Assembly: GCA_031763025.1 (NCBI GenBank)
Contig: JASSKH010000017.1
Location: forward strand, 6,543,361-6,607,360
From: Macrocystis pyrifera
Lineage: Eukaryota > Sar > Phaeophyceae > Laminariales > Laminariaceae
DNA length: 64,000 bases
Direction: 5' to 3'
The notes under the pieces were generated by a model, which made no database searches, was not told the DNA's origin, and was given only the letters and a program-made list of their open reading frames with translations. Both the position numbers and the translations under genes were made by a program. This document shows positions 21,782 to 31,752 of this stretch, piece by piece. Position 1 is the stretch's first letter. Every line of letters starts with the position of its first letter.

Positions 21782-24083
21782 TTAGCGCCCACCCACGACC
21801 ACGTCGTTGAAGCATGCGGCGTTGGGGACCACCTTCTGCGCCACCATCTCCTCGAACACGCCCAGCACCTCCTCCCATCGCTTGCACAAGGCGCACGCTG
21901 CGCTCGCGGCGCTGAAGTTGAGCGCGTTTGGAAACGCGCGCATCGCCGGCATGGTCTCTCTGAGCACGGTCAGGGCCTCCCGCCATTTCCCGCACCTCCC
22001 GCACGCGAGGATTGCCGCGCTGAAGCTCGCGGCGTCGGGTGTAACCCCGTCCCCAACCCCAACCCCCGCCCCCGCCCCCGTCGCCCCCCTCACCGCCCCC
22101 GCCCCCGCCCCCGACGACGCTGCCGTGGGCATCTCGCTCAAGAGGATCAGCGCATCCCGCCACCGACCGCACTCCCCCGCGGTGGAGATGGCCGTGTTAT
22201 AGCTGATCACGTCGGGTCTGATTCCGACGTCCCTCATCTCCCTGAAGATCTTGAGTGCCTCGCCCCACTGCCCCCCCCGGCCGCAGGCAACGAAGGCCGA
22301 CGTGTAGGTGACCACGTTGGGGGTGACGCCGGCCGCGGGCATCGACCGGAGGAGGGCAAGGGCTTCCTCCCAGGGGCCGCACTTCTTGCACGCCGCGATG
22401 ACGGTGTTGAAGCTTATCAGGTCCGGTTTGATGCCCGCCGAGGGAAGCTCTCGAAACAGCGCGAGGGCCTGTCCCCACGCGTTGCTTTCGCCGCACGCGA
22501 TGATTGCTGCGTTGTAGCTCACGATGTTCACCTCGACCCCAACTTGTGGCATCTCCCTCAGAAGTCCCACCGCGAGCTCCCCCTGGCCCCCTTCCCCGCA
22601 CACCGCAATGGCCACGTGGTAGTGGATCGCGGTCATCTCCACTCCCGCGTCTGGCATCTCTCGGAACAGCGACAGCGCGTGCTCCCACTGCCCCCCCTGC
22701 CTGCAAGCCGCGATCGCGGCGCTGTATGTGAATGCGTCCGGGGTGGTGCCCGCGGACTTCATCTCCTCCACCAGGTCAAGCGCCCTCTTCCACTGCCTGC
22801 CCTTGCGGCAGGCGTCGACGAGAGCGTTCATGCACCGCAGCGTGGGCTCCACCCCGTCCTCCCGCATCCGGTCCAACAGCCCCAGCGCGAGCTCCCACTT
22901 GCCGCTCCTCCCGCAGGCCGTGATGGCCGCGGTGGCGCAGAACTCGTCGGGAACCACCCCGTGCGCCCGCATCATCTCCAGGATCGTCAGCGCCTCCTGC
23001 CAACGACTGGCCTTCGCCATGTGGCTGATGCAAGCGTTGTACATGAAGGAAGTCACCTTCAGCTGAGAGTTTGCGCCGCGCGTCGATGACGACGTTGCCA
23101 CCGCCGACGGACCCTCCCCCCGCCGCTATCACCACTCCCCCCCCCCCCTCCGCCCCGGTCTGCACCCCAGCCCCCGCCCCTGCCCCTGCTTCTGTCCCCT
23201 TTCCCGTCCCCACTCCCTCCCCGACCCCCGCCCCAACCTCCACTTGTTGCCTGCTGAGGCGATGGGCTTCCTCCAACTCCTTGATCACCGCCTGCCATTC
23301 CCACTTGGGGACGCTCTTAACCTTCTTCACGAACAGAAACGATCGCGACTTGGGGTCGAGATCGGGGTCTTTCCAAGTAGCCGCTGGCGGCGTGCGTTTG
23401 CTTCGCCCTGAGCGCCCACCGCCGCCACCACCGCTCCGATCGTCGCTCGCTCGTGCACGCCCCTCGCGCCCACCCCGCCCCCCCACTAACCCTCTGCCAC
23501 CATGCCGCCCTCGTCCGCTCGACGGCTTCCTGAACCTCGTCGCCACCACGCCGCCCGTCGCAGCCGCCGCCGTCGCCGTGGCAGCGGTGGCGGCCGCCGC
23601 TCTGTCGCCTCCGCGAGATGACGTCATTCTGACAGCTGACAGCTGTAGCAGTCCCGGTCCCGGCCGTTTCATCCTGTCACCCGAAGCGTGTCGCCCGTCG
23701 CTTCGGAGGCTGCCGCCACTGCTGCCGCCACTGCCGCCGCCGCTGCCGCTGCTGCTGCCGCTGATTCTACTGTTGCCGCCGCTACGGCTGGTGCTGCTGG
23801 TGCTGGTGCTGCCGCCACCGCCACTCCCAGGGGTGCCCGAGATCATGACCGTGGGTCCCCGCCGCACGCGCGGATGCGGAGCACGTTGCGCGGCGACGGA
23901 GGCGGACGAGGCACTCGCGAGCGATTCCGCGCGAAGACGGACGGCCCGCCGACAATGCCGCTGAGGGGGCGCAAGCGAAACCCGCGGCGGCGCGCCCGTA
24001 TCAACCCCGAGGCCAAGGCCAAGGCCGAGGCGGCCGTGGTGTGATGTCGATGAGGATGTCGAAAGCGCCGCGACGAAAGCCAT
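21782..24083 (-). CDS. P-class pentatricopeptide repeat (PPR) protein, probably organelle-targeted
   Basis: PPR proteins bind organelle RNA base by base and control its processing, stability or translation. The N-terminal third (ATG at 24083) is Ser/Arg/Gly-rich, then has a conserved-looking block (SFLFVKKVKSVPKWEWQAV, about residues 245-265). From 23055 to 21785 follow eleven consecutive 35-residue P-type motifs plus a partial twelfth, for example VSYNAAIIACGESNAWGQA and ISFNTVIAACKKCGPWEEA. No E or DYW domain is present. The upstream and downstream parts are in different frames. They overlap, and an indel in the C-run near 23140-23151 would join them, so I treat this as one gene of about 760 residues with a probable assembly indel. 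Motif 9 carries an inserted Gly/Ala/Val stretch. No introns are needed. The targeting peptide is inferred from composition only. Confidence 0.92.
22050..22115 (-). repeat. (GCCCCC)n hexanucleotide tract inside a PPR motif
   Basis: The repeated CCCCCGC wording on + encodes, on minus, the GAGAGA-type insertion between the two helices and the end of PPR motif 9. Confidence 0.85.
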
Positions 24084-24096
24084 CTTCTGATGTGTA

Positions 24097-24106
24097 TTTG
24101 TTGTTG

Positions 24107-24138
<32 letters not shown>

Positions 24139-24150
24139 GGTGGTGTTTTA
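24097..24150 (+). repeat. (GTT)n(GTG)n microsatellite upstream of the PPR gene
   Basis: A GTT tract becomes GTG, starting about 14 bp upstream of the PPR ATG on the opposite strand. It therefore lies in the 5' UTR or promoter of that gene. Confidence 0.9.
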
Positions 24151-26321
24151 GGTGTTGCTGTCGTTGTCGTTGTTGTCGACGTGGTGGGGGTTGTCGGGGG
24201 CTTGCGTCAGAAGCAAAGCGAAGCGGAGACCTGGCTAACGACGGCGGCGGCCGCGAAGCTGCCTGCGGTTTGGTCCCAGTACCTCAAAAGGGGCCGTTTC
24301 CCCTTTGCTTCCGGTTGCGGAAGGACGGTCAGCCTACGAGCTCCGCTCTCGAGACGGCGTGTGCTCAGTTTTTCGTTCTGCCTGTCGCAAGAGGCAAGTG
24401 GGATGGTACGGGGGGGATAGGCACGGTCGGTCCGTCAAAATGAGCGAATCGCGGGTTACACGAGTAGCGGTAGTTTATCACGAGACCAAGTGGCCAAGTA
24501 CTCAGTACGTATACTCGTATGATACACCCCCTGAGTTTGACGATATAGTTCTTGCAGGGGGAAGTAAACATGCCGGCCACGTTACCACCACTGCTGTTGT
24601 TCTTGGCACGAGCTAAAGCAGTACATCTATATACTGCTGTCGTCACATACGAGGAACTACTGACTTGCACATGGTGCCTTCGCCATAGAGACGCCTGAGT
24701 ACAAACAAAAACCGGAGTGTTCGCGCGTACCAGGTATATCGCTATACAGCACCGTCTCCGGCTTCGCACCGCCGCCGCCGCCGCCTTCGCCTACGTACGA
24801 GTACACTGCACATTTATCGGTCACTCTTCAGGGGAAAAATACGCCACGATTGTGGTCTGTTGAGGGACAGAGACTAGGGGCGAGCGGCGTCCAGCAATTG
24901 AGGCACCGCACAAGGGGTGTCATATATGGCTCGGTTGCTCCGGCGCTGCCTTCAAAGCGCTGGAGGCTGGACAGCGAACTGGGCCCGGAACCCGTCGTTT
25001 TGCATGTTCAACACAACAACACATGTGAGCACAGGAGCAGCGCGGCACAACAACCCGGCCGACCGCTCAGCCTCTCAGGCACACTAGCAAGCAGCTACTA
25101 AAGCAGATCTGATATGATAAGCACCCGCGGATGGAGCGTGGGGCCGTCCATCATACCCCACGCTCTACGCGAGGGAAACACACCGCCAAGAGCATGACGA
25201 AGCTTCCTGCCGGCCTGACCTTCAGTCTGCTGCACGTACAGTCAGCGTTCGGCGTTCATGACATGTGAGGCAAGCTGTTGGTGACAACAATGAGCCAGGA
25301 CGCCACACAGCAGTAATTTCTCGACGCGAATAGCTATCCACATCACTAGCACCAAGCGATGTTGGGAGGTTCACCTGTGTGTTGCTTAGAGCCGCGCTCT
25401 TCTCGGTGGTGCCGCGTGCCGAGCGCCTTGCGCCTTGGGTGATCTCAACATTTAGTCAAAGTGAGAGTGGGTTTCCACGACAGTTGTGAGGATGTTCGAA
25501 TAGGGTATTTAGTGAATCGAACACTCTGACATTTTTTCGCCTTTTTCGGCAAGTCAGTTTTGAGTTTCATTTTTATTTACTCACTTTCTAGTTGGTCGTA
25601 CTTTTCAAAAAGATGTTTCTACGTTTCTACTTTTCAAAAAGATGAAGATACGATATTTTCTAGGAGATTCTTCATGATGTAACAAAGAAGGATCGGAGAT
25701 CGCAATCACTTGCAACGCCGCACCAGCGCATCACCCCATCACATAAGGACCTCGCCAGTGCAACAAACGCCTCGATTCTCGTCCTGTGGCCGACGCACGG
25801 TGCTTGGCTCTGCTGCTGGCGCACATCGTTTCAGACAGCCAGGCTCTCGAGCAACCTATCCGAGCCCCGAGCACTCAGAACCCTAAGGCTTTTTGGCGTT
25901 TTTCACCGCCAGGGGCCCACACCTGATCGCCTCCCACAACCCCAGAGCACAGCGTCACGTCCTGTGTTCTCTCGTTTCGAAGGGTACTGTCGGCGTGGGC
26001 GTCTTACAGTGCGGTCGGTTCCTGTGGGGATAGGTTCAAGCGGGTCGAGTCGCTCTCGCGATTCCCGGGTTCTACAACGATCCGTGTCGCCTCGCTGCAG
26101 CGCACGCTATTGCCGAGCGCGAGCGAGCACCCATCGACACCCAGACAGAGACGCAAGAAAGAGGACACGATCGCGTCCCAAGCAGCGTGGCGGGCGCAGG
26201 CAGCACCGAGGAAGCACGAGCCTGCCATTCGGCCGCTTGGGAGCTCGTGTTGGGGATTGCAGCTCACAGGAGCTCACAGGATCTTTTCGAGAGGGGGTGC
26301 CAGAAGGCCGCTCCGACTGAC
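24151..26321. other. Intergenic, no gene recognised
   Basis: This lies between the PPR gene and the copia element. One TACCAGGTA motif is present (near 24728). The last 300 bp before 26322 are open in several frames but show no domain. Confidence 0.4.
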
Positions 26322-26326
26322 CCAGG

Positions 26327-26841
26327 TGTTGAGTAGCCCCTGTGCTCCGGGCGCCCTTGTTGTTGTTGCCGAGGGGGATAGCCCGATGCTCGGCGGAAAA
26401 GAAAGACGAAATAAACCCTATAAACAACCCGTACCCTTGTCGTGGCTGAGGAGCCCTGTTGATGATATGAAATGTATTGAAGCTGGACTTGATAGCAGCG
26501 GTGGCGGTGGCGTGTTAGCCCCTGGGTGGACGGACCCCCTTTTGTACGGTGGCTGATTAACCCCGGTTTAGTAGTTTGGATTGAAGGACGCGGAGTCCTG
26601 GACACGGAGTCCTCGACACGGAGTCGTCGACACGGAGTCGGGAAAGGAAGTAGATTACAAGAAGAAGTAGCAAGCCACAGCGTACGTCACAGACACATGC
26701 GGCCTAAAACACAATTCAGGGGTAAAGATGGTATCCCGATCGTAGATCCACTCAGACACGAAACCCCCCCGAATCTCCGCAATACCTCACGGGATATTTC
26801 CTCTCAAGATAATCTGACAATGCTGTGAGTATACTTTTTCA
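26327..26841 (-). repeat. 3' LTR of the copia element
   Basis: 515 bp, matching 33711-34224 except for one additional T in the T-run near 26835. Confidence 0.95.
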
Positions 26842-26851
26842 GCCCCCCTGC
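26842..26851 (-). promoter_or_regulatory. Polypurine tract of the copia element
   Basis: GCAGGGGGGC lies directly upstream of the 3' LTR on minus, the usual plus-strand primer position. Confidence 0.65.
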
Positions 26852-27450
26852 TCGCGACATTGTCATGATTTCGACCCGAATCTTCAACTCCTCGTCAAAT
26901 TGTCATACCGGAAATCATACTTGTACTCATTCAATACAGAAAACAACGTTCTCACTATCATTCAAATCATTCCTCAATCAATACCAAAAATAAATTCCAA
27001 GAAAATCAAACCATCCTCGCATCCTGGAATTCAAAAATATTTCGAACAGAGAAAATAACTCCAACGATTCAAACATTGTTTTCGAAACCTACCCAAATCG
27101 TCAATGTAAAACGGCAATTCTGCGAGGTTTCATCAATCCTAAAATGTAGTCCCTTTTCAAAATCGCCAGGGTAAAACGGCAATTCTTCATTTCTTCAAAT
27201 ATCCAATTTCGTGAAATCGCATGGTAAAACGCCAATTTCACGTCAAGGTATCAAAACTAAAAAATATAGATTGCGCAGTGGAAACCACCCTTGTAAAACG
27301 GTAATTTCATGTTATCCTCCACAAACTGCGCTCCAACAGAACCAGAAAAAACATGCGGTGTCACCAAGTGAAAACGGTGAACCCGACAAACTCCATAAAA
27401 TCACGAACACTTAATCCTCCATCTGAAAACAAAAACTGTCATCCGAAAAA
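26852..27450 (-). repeat. Copia 3' untranslated region with four imperfect repeats
   Basis: On minus, the core CCGTTTTAC or GCGTTTTAC recurs four times about 60-70 bp apart (near 27297, 27230, 27175 and 27115). The function is unknown. Related wording occurs on + at 54027-54070. Confidence 0.7.
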
Positions 27451-28992
27451 TCACCTCAAATTCATCACAAAATTCCGGTGGAACTCAAACTCTCTCTCAG
27501 GCAACGGCTTCGTGAGAAAGTCTGCGTGCTGGTACCTCGAAGCTACGTGAATAATTTCCAATTCCTTCCTCTCCACTAGCTCCCTCAGAAAGTGGTGCCG
27601 CACGTCAATGTGCTTCGAGTTCGAATTCGAAATCGGATGCTTCGCGATCTGAATCGCCCCCTCGTTATCCTCAAACAAAGGAATGCACGGCATACCAGCC
27701 TTCGGCAACATGAACCGCCATACCTGCCTCAGAAACAAAATATCGTGCGCAACCATAGCCATGCTCACATACTCTGCCTGCGTCGTAGATGTTGTCACAC
27801 AATTCTGCGTCTTCGAGATACAGCTGACCGGCCCCCCCGCACACAGAATCACTCCTCCTGACACCGACCTCCTGTCTGCTGCCTTGCTTGCGTAGTCAGC
27901 GTCTGCAAATGCAACCAAGTTCAGCCCCTCGACAGTACCTCTCTGAAATGAAATACCAAAATGGCTCGTCCTCACTGCATACCCCAGGATATTGAGCGCC
28001 GCATTCCAGTGAATCAGTTTCGGCGAACTGCAATACCTCGCTACTGCCCGTACTGCGTTCAAAAGATCGGGTCTGGTCAACCGAGCGACCCACAGAAGCG
28101 ATCCGACCAATTGTCGAAAAGGTTCGTTCACCTCCGGCTCATCTACATCAAACTCCCAAAGTCTGTACGTCGTGCTCAACGGCGTACTTTTCCCCCACGT
28201 AACACCGTATTCTCCTGCCAGGTTGTCGACGTATGTCTTCTGGGAAATCGTCAATCTTCCTGCCTCCCTGTCTCTCTCGTAATAGCACCCGGAATACCAC
28301 GTCAAATCCCCCAAGTTCTTCACTGGAACCAATTTGTTCAGGTCTTCCTTGAACTGATCACACCTTGCCTGTTCTCCCACTGCAAAAATGTCGTCGACGT
28401 GAACCACCAAGAGCAAAACGACTTTTCCTTCCTCAATCAGACGAAACACACATGGATCTGCCAGGCACTGTTCGAAACTCAGACGCAAAAGACATTTCTT
28501 CAACTTCGCAAACCACTGCCTGGATGCCTGCCTCAACCCGTAAAGACTCTTGCCCAAATTCACGATCTTCCCCGACAACGCACCACATCCCTGCGGTAAA
28601 CGCATGAACACCTCTTCCTCGAGTTCCGCTCGGACGAAAGCCTGATCAACATCCAGGTGAAACAACCCCAAGTCAAGCTCACACGCCAAGGCTGCCAGCA
28701 AACGAACACACGACACATCTACAGTAGGTGCATACAGTTCCCCAAAATCCAAGAATTCTCTCTGCATATCACCTCTGGCAACAAGTCTCGCCTTCGCTTT
28801 CACAGGCCAACCGAACGCATCAACCTTCCAGTCAAACACCCATTTCGACCCGATACAATTGTCTATCTGCTGTTGCTCCGGCACAGGCTCGAAAACCTGT
28901 CCTTCAGCCAACCCGTGAATTTCTCTCTGCATGGCATCTGAAAACTGCACCGAATGATCACCCTGCACGGCATCCCTGTAACTTTTCGGCAC
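27451..28992 (-). CDS. Copia Pol part 2: reverse transcriptase and RNase H
   Basis: This part copies the element RNA into DNA and removes the RNA strand. The start PKSYRDAVQGDH is the classic copia entry to the polymerase. KWVFDWKVDAFGWPVKAKARL, then LFHLDVDQAFVRAELEE and KSLYGLRQASRQWF follow. The catalytic box is VVHVDDIF near residue 200. RNase H has FADADYASKAADRRSVSG, then TTQAEYVSMAM, FEDNEGAIQIA and HIDVRHHFLRE, and the C-terminus HADFLTKPLPEREF is complete. All catalytic acidic residues that I can place are present. Confidence 0.96.
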   Translation of the reverse strand: MPKSYRDAVQGDHSVQFSDAMQREIHGLAEGQVFEPVPEQQQIDNCIGSKWVFDWKVDAFGWPVKAKARLVARGDMQREFLDFGELYAPTVDVSCVRLLAALACELDLGLFHLDVDQAFVRAELEEEVFMRLPQGCGALSGKIVNLGKSLYGLRQASRQWFAKLKKCLLRLSFEQCLADPCVFRLIEEGKVVLLLVVHVDDIFAVGEQARCDQFKEDLNKLVPVKNLGDLTWYSGCYYERDREAGRLTISQKTYVDNLAGEYGVTWGKSTPLSTTYRLWEFDVDEPEVNEPFRQLVGSLLWVARLTRPDLLNAVRAVARYCSSPKLIHWNAALNILGYAVRTSHFGISFQRGTVEGLNLVAFADADYASKAADRRSVSGGVILCAGGPVSCISKTQNCVTTSTTQAEYVSMAMVAHDILFLRQVWRFMLPKAGMPCIPLFEDNEGAIQIAKHPISNSNSKHIDVRHHFLRELVERKELEIIHVASRYQHADFLTKPLPEREFEFHRNFVMNLR

Positions 28993-29010
28993 GTGAAGGT
29001 CACTCGCGTG

Positions 29011-29772
29011 TCAAGTGGGCATTTCGGGACGCTGAAGAGGCGGAACCTCGTCACGAATGACCGCATCGATCTGCTCCCTCGTCGCACAGGCAGTCCTCTC
29101 CCACGCCGCCATCACGTTCGGCCCGACCTGAGAAGCAAGACCCAAACGGTGCCCATCTCCCGGCGAAGACTCCGGCAGCGGCGAGTTTACGGCCCCATCC
29201 ACCATCGGGGAAAGCATCCTCTGCTCCGCGATCGCCCGTGCTTGCAGCCGAGTGCGCCCTTGAATCCGACGATCCCCTTCACCCCCGACCTGTCTCATAG
29301 CATGCGGAGTGAGAGGCGGAAATCTCGCGGCAGCTGCCGGCGGCGGGCGCTGTTGCCGCGACGACGCCGCCGGCGTCGGCTCAGATGATGATGAACCACC
29401 AAGCGAAGAAGCTCCATGGATCGGGGACGGAGACCATGCCGGAAGCGGGTGCGAGCCGGACGACGGCGCTCCCGATGCTTGCTGCGGCGACGGCGCCGGC
29501 GATGACGCGGCCGGCGCAGAAGACGGCGAAGCTCCTCTGGGCAGCGGCATGGCTCCGAACCTGGGCGGCTCCACGGACAACGGCGACGGCGCGGCGGCCC
29601 TGAACGGCGGCGGAGCGGCAGGCCCTTGCGGCGGCACGAACTGGATCTGGAAACCTGGGTGCGGGGGCGGCGCAGGCGCGGAAGGGGAGAGAGGGACACC
29701 GACTCCACGTGAATTCCCCCCCCCCCGACGACGGCAGCGACGCCCACGATACGTTGCTCGTGTAGCAAACAT
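29011..29772 (-). pseudogene. Copia Pol hinge between integrase and reverse transcriptase
   Basis: A Pro/Ala/Ser-rich linker (for example SASGAPSSG-like sequence and PPPHPGFQIQFVPP) is in the same frame as the downstream reverse transcriptase. It ends at an in-frame TGA (29013-29011), only 18 bp before the reverse transcriptase open frame. A single base change would restore continuity, so this is one reading unit with the next entry. Confidence 0.8.
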
Positions 29773-31459
29773 GCCCCGTGCGCGCCTTCACGACCTTGAC
29801 GCAGCAGTCCGCGTGGTTGTCGCCTCCGTTCAGGTAGTGGCAGACGACGGCCTGGTCCTCCATCTTGTTCCGCCGCTCGACGCGCATGTATCCTCGCTGG
29901 AAAAACGGCAGGACACGGAAAGGCCCCTTCTTCCCGGTGAACAGCTCCTGCGGCGACCGGCGGCCCTCGTTTGCGGTCGTCCCCGACTGGTTGAACGCCT
30001 CCGTCGCCCATTTTGCAGACTCGGCCCACAGCTTGTCGCCGCGCTCGTCGAGGCCGGGGATGTTCGAGAAACCCCCAGGCCCGAGAAGACGGGCGGCACA
30101 GCGCCGCGCAGCCATCCCCGCCTTGTTCGCCCGCCAGATCGCGCTTTCGGCCACTCCGTTGTACTGCTGGACGCCGGGCGGAGAAAACTCGACGGCGATG
30201 CCCGCGCTCGCGCAGAAATCGCGGAAAGCGACGCTGGTCCAGACGGCGTCGTTGTCCACGCGAATGCAGCGGACGGGGCGCTTGGCGATGCGAGCGAGAT
30301 CCACGATGAGACGCTTGAACACCACGAGACCCTCCGATCGCCGCCGCAAAGCGTACGACTTGGAAAACCGCGTCGCGCTATCCACGGCGTACAGCATGTA
30401 GCAATTGCCGCCGAGGGAAGCGCTGTACGGCCCGCAGAAGTCGAGGTGCACGAGGTCGTTCGGCTCCTCCGCCCGCGAGCCCGCCCTTTTTCTCACGGGT
30501 GTGTTCCTCCCCTTCGCTGCCATGCAATCCCCACACGGCTGCATCACACCTGTGAGAGTGATACCCTGTTGGCGGGCGGTCTCTCGCAACAGAAATTCGG
30601 AAAGGTGGCCATTCGCACGGTGGAAGTCGTTAACGTCGATGTGTGACGTGCGGTTTCCCACAAAGAACGGATTCGAACCGGGACCCAAAACAGCATTCGC
30701 CTGCTCATGCTCTATTCTGTCAAACTGTCGCGCGTCCATTTCTGCTTCACTCTCTGGGATCACTTCAGGCGAGAAACACCAACTGGAACTCTCATCACAA
30801 CCACCGTCAGGCCTCACGTCACTCAGAACTCCCTCGACTTCCCGACCGAGGTGCATGTCGGGATGCGTTTCTGCACACAAAGACAAGTCGAAAAACGAAT
30901 TCGCAACATCACGTACGTCATCTGATGCAGGCGGGCAAGACGGAGTCGGAAACAATCGGGGAACACTGATCACCTGCCTGCTTGGGTCGTTGGGCAAACG
31001 TGTGGCATACAAGAAATCGCTCGATTTACCACGTGCAAAGTTGAGTTGCCCTTCCATGAGGTGGGTACCCGTGGGATCGAGGGTAACGACCTGGCGGTGA
31101 GAAGCTTTCCACGCGGAAAAAAGGTTGAAGCCGATCTGTGGTGCATACAAAACTTCCTTCAATTGCACGTCAAAATCCTTCACGAATCCGTCTTCATCAT
31201 ACATGTGGAATCGCAAGTTGATGCTTCCTACCCCTACCACGGGAATCATGCCTTTGTTTCCAATCTGGATGAACTTGCGGTTTGGCTCAACGTCACGCAA
31301 ATCGTACATGAGAGTCTTGTCGTTCGTTACGTACGACGTGGATCCAGAATCAGACGTCCATTTCTCACTTCCGGGAGGGGAGGGAGTGAGCGAGGATTGG
31401 GGTTCGCACAGCAGAGCAGCACTCACAGCAGATTCCGTCACATGCGCACTCACAAGCAC
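29381..31459 (-). CDS. Copia Pol part 1: protease and integrase, frameshifted at its 3' end
   Basis: The aspartic protease site is SDSGSTSYVTND near residue 37. The zinc-binding pre-integrase region has NGHLSEFLL, then CGDCMAAKG near residues 283-316. The integrase core shows DFCGPY, RVDNDAVWTS and NGVAESAIW, a D-D-E triad near residues 341, 400 and 437 with D-59-D and D-36-E spacing. The frame is +1 relative to gag and opens after a TGA that lies just upstream of the gag stop. At a run of eight C (29719-29726) the protein must change frame to enter the Pro-rich hinge (29772-29014). The last 100 or so residues of this frame are therefore out-of-frame noise. Whether the change is a mutation or an assembly indel is open. 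Confidence 0.93.
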   Translation of the reverse strand: MLVSAHVTESAVSAALLCEPQSSLTPSPPGSEKWTSDSGSTSYVTNDKTLMYDLRDVEPNRKFIQIGNKGMIPVVGVGSINLRFHMYDEDGFVKDFDVQLKEVLYAPQIGFNLFSAWKASHRQVVTLDPTGTHLMEGQLNFARGKSSDFLYATRLPNDPSRQVISVPRLFPTPSCPPASDDVRDVANSFFDLSLCAETHPDMHLGREVEGVLSDVRPDGGCDESSSWCFSPEVIPESEAEMDARQFDRIEHEQANAVLGPGSNPFFVGNRTSHIDVNDFHRANGHLSEFLLRETARQQGITLTGVMQPCGDCMAAKGRNTPVRKRAGSRAEEPNDLVHLDFCGPYSASLGGNCYMLYAVDSATRFSKSYALRRRSEGLVVFKRLIVDLARIAKRPVRCIRVDNDAVWTSVAFRDFCASAGIAVEFSPPGVQQYNGVAESAIWRANKAGMAARRCAARLLGPGGFSNIPGLDERGDKLWAESAKWATEAFNQSGTTANEGRRSPQELFTGKKGPFRVLPFFQRGYMRVERRNKMEDQAVVCHYLNGGDNHADCCVKVVKARTGHVCYTSNVSWASLPSSGGGEFTWSRCPSLPFRACAAPAPRFPDPVRAAARACRSAAVQGRRAVAVVRGAAQVRSHAAAQRSFAVFCAGRVIAGAVAAASIGSAVVRLAPASGMVSVPDPWSFFAWWFIII

Positions 31460-31463
31460 AGTC

Positions 31464-31704
31464 TCACATCTCCTTAGTCACACCAGACTTGCACTCAGAA
31501 GCAGGAGATTCCACACCGAAATCAATCAAGTCAGACGCCGAATCAGACACCAAATCGGACACCAAATCAAACTTGCCTCGAGACACATTCAATGCCACAC
31601 AGCTACGAAGAGGCCCTTGAGACGACGGCGATCCGGAAGAGGGAGACGACGAAGTGAGAGAGAATGAGGCGGCGCTGGCGGGCTGCTGAACTCCGTATTG
31701 CTGT

Positions 31705-31752
<48 letters not shown>

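Noticed and set aside
21527..23089. A 520-residue open frame on + over the PPR gene
   Set aside because: It is antisense to the eleven PPR motifs. Its His/Arg/Pro-rich sequence has no domain and follows from the GC-rich codons opposite.
29309..30646. A 445-residue open frame on + over the copia integrase
   Set aside because: It is antisense to the integrase and hinge, with low-complexity Gly/Ala/Arg sequence. It is explained by pol on the other strand.
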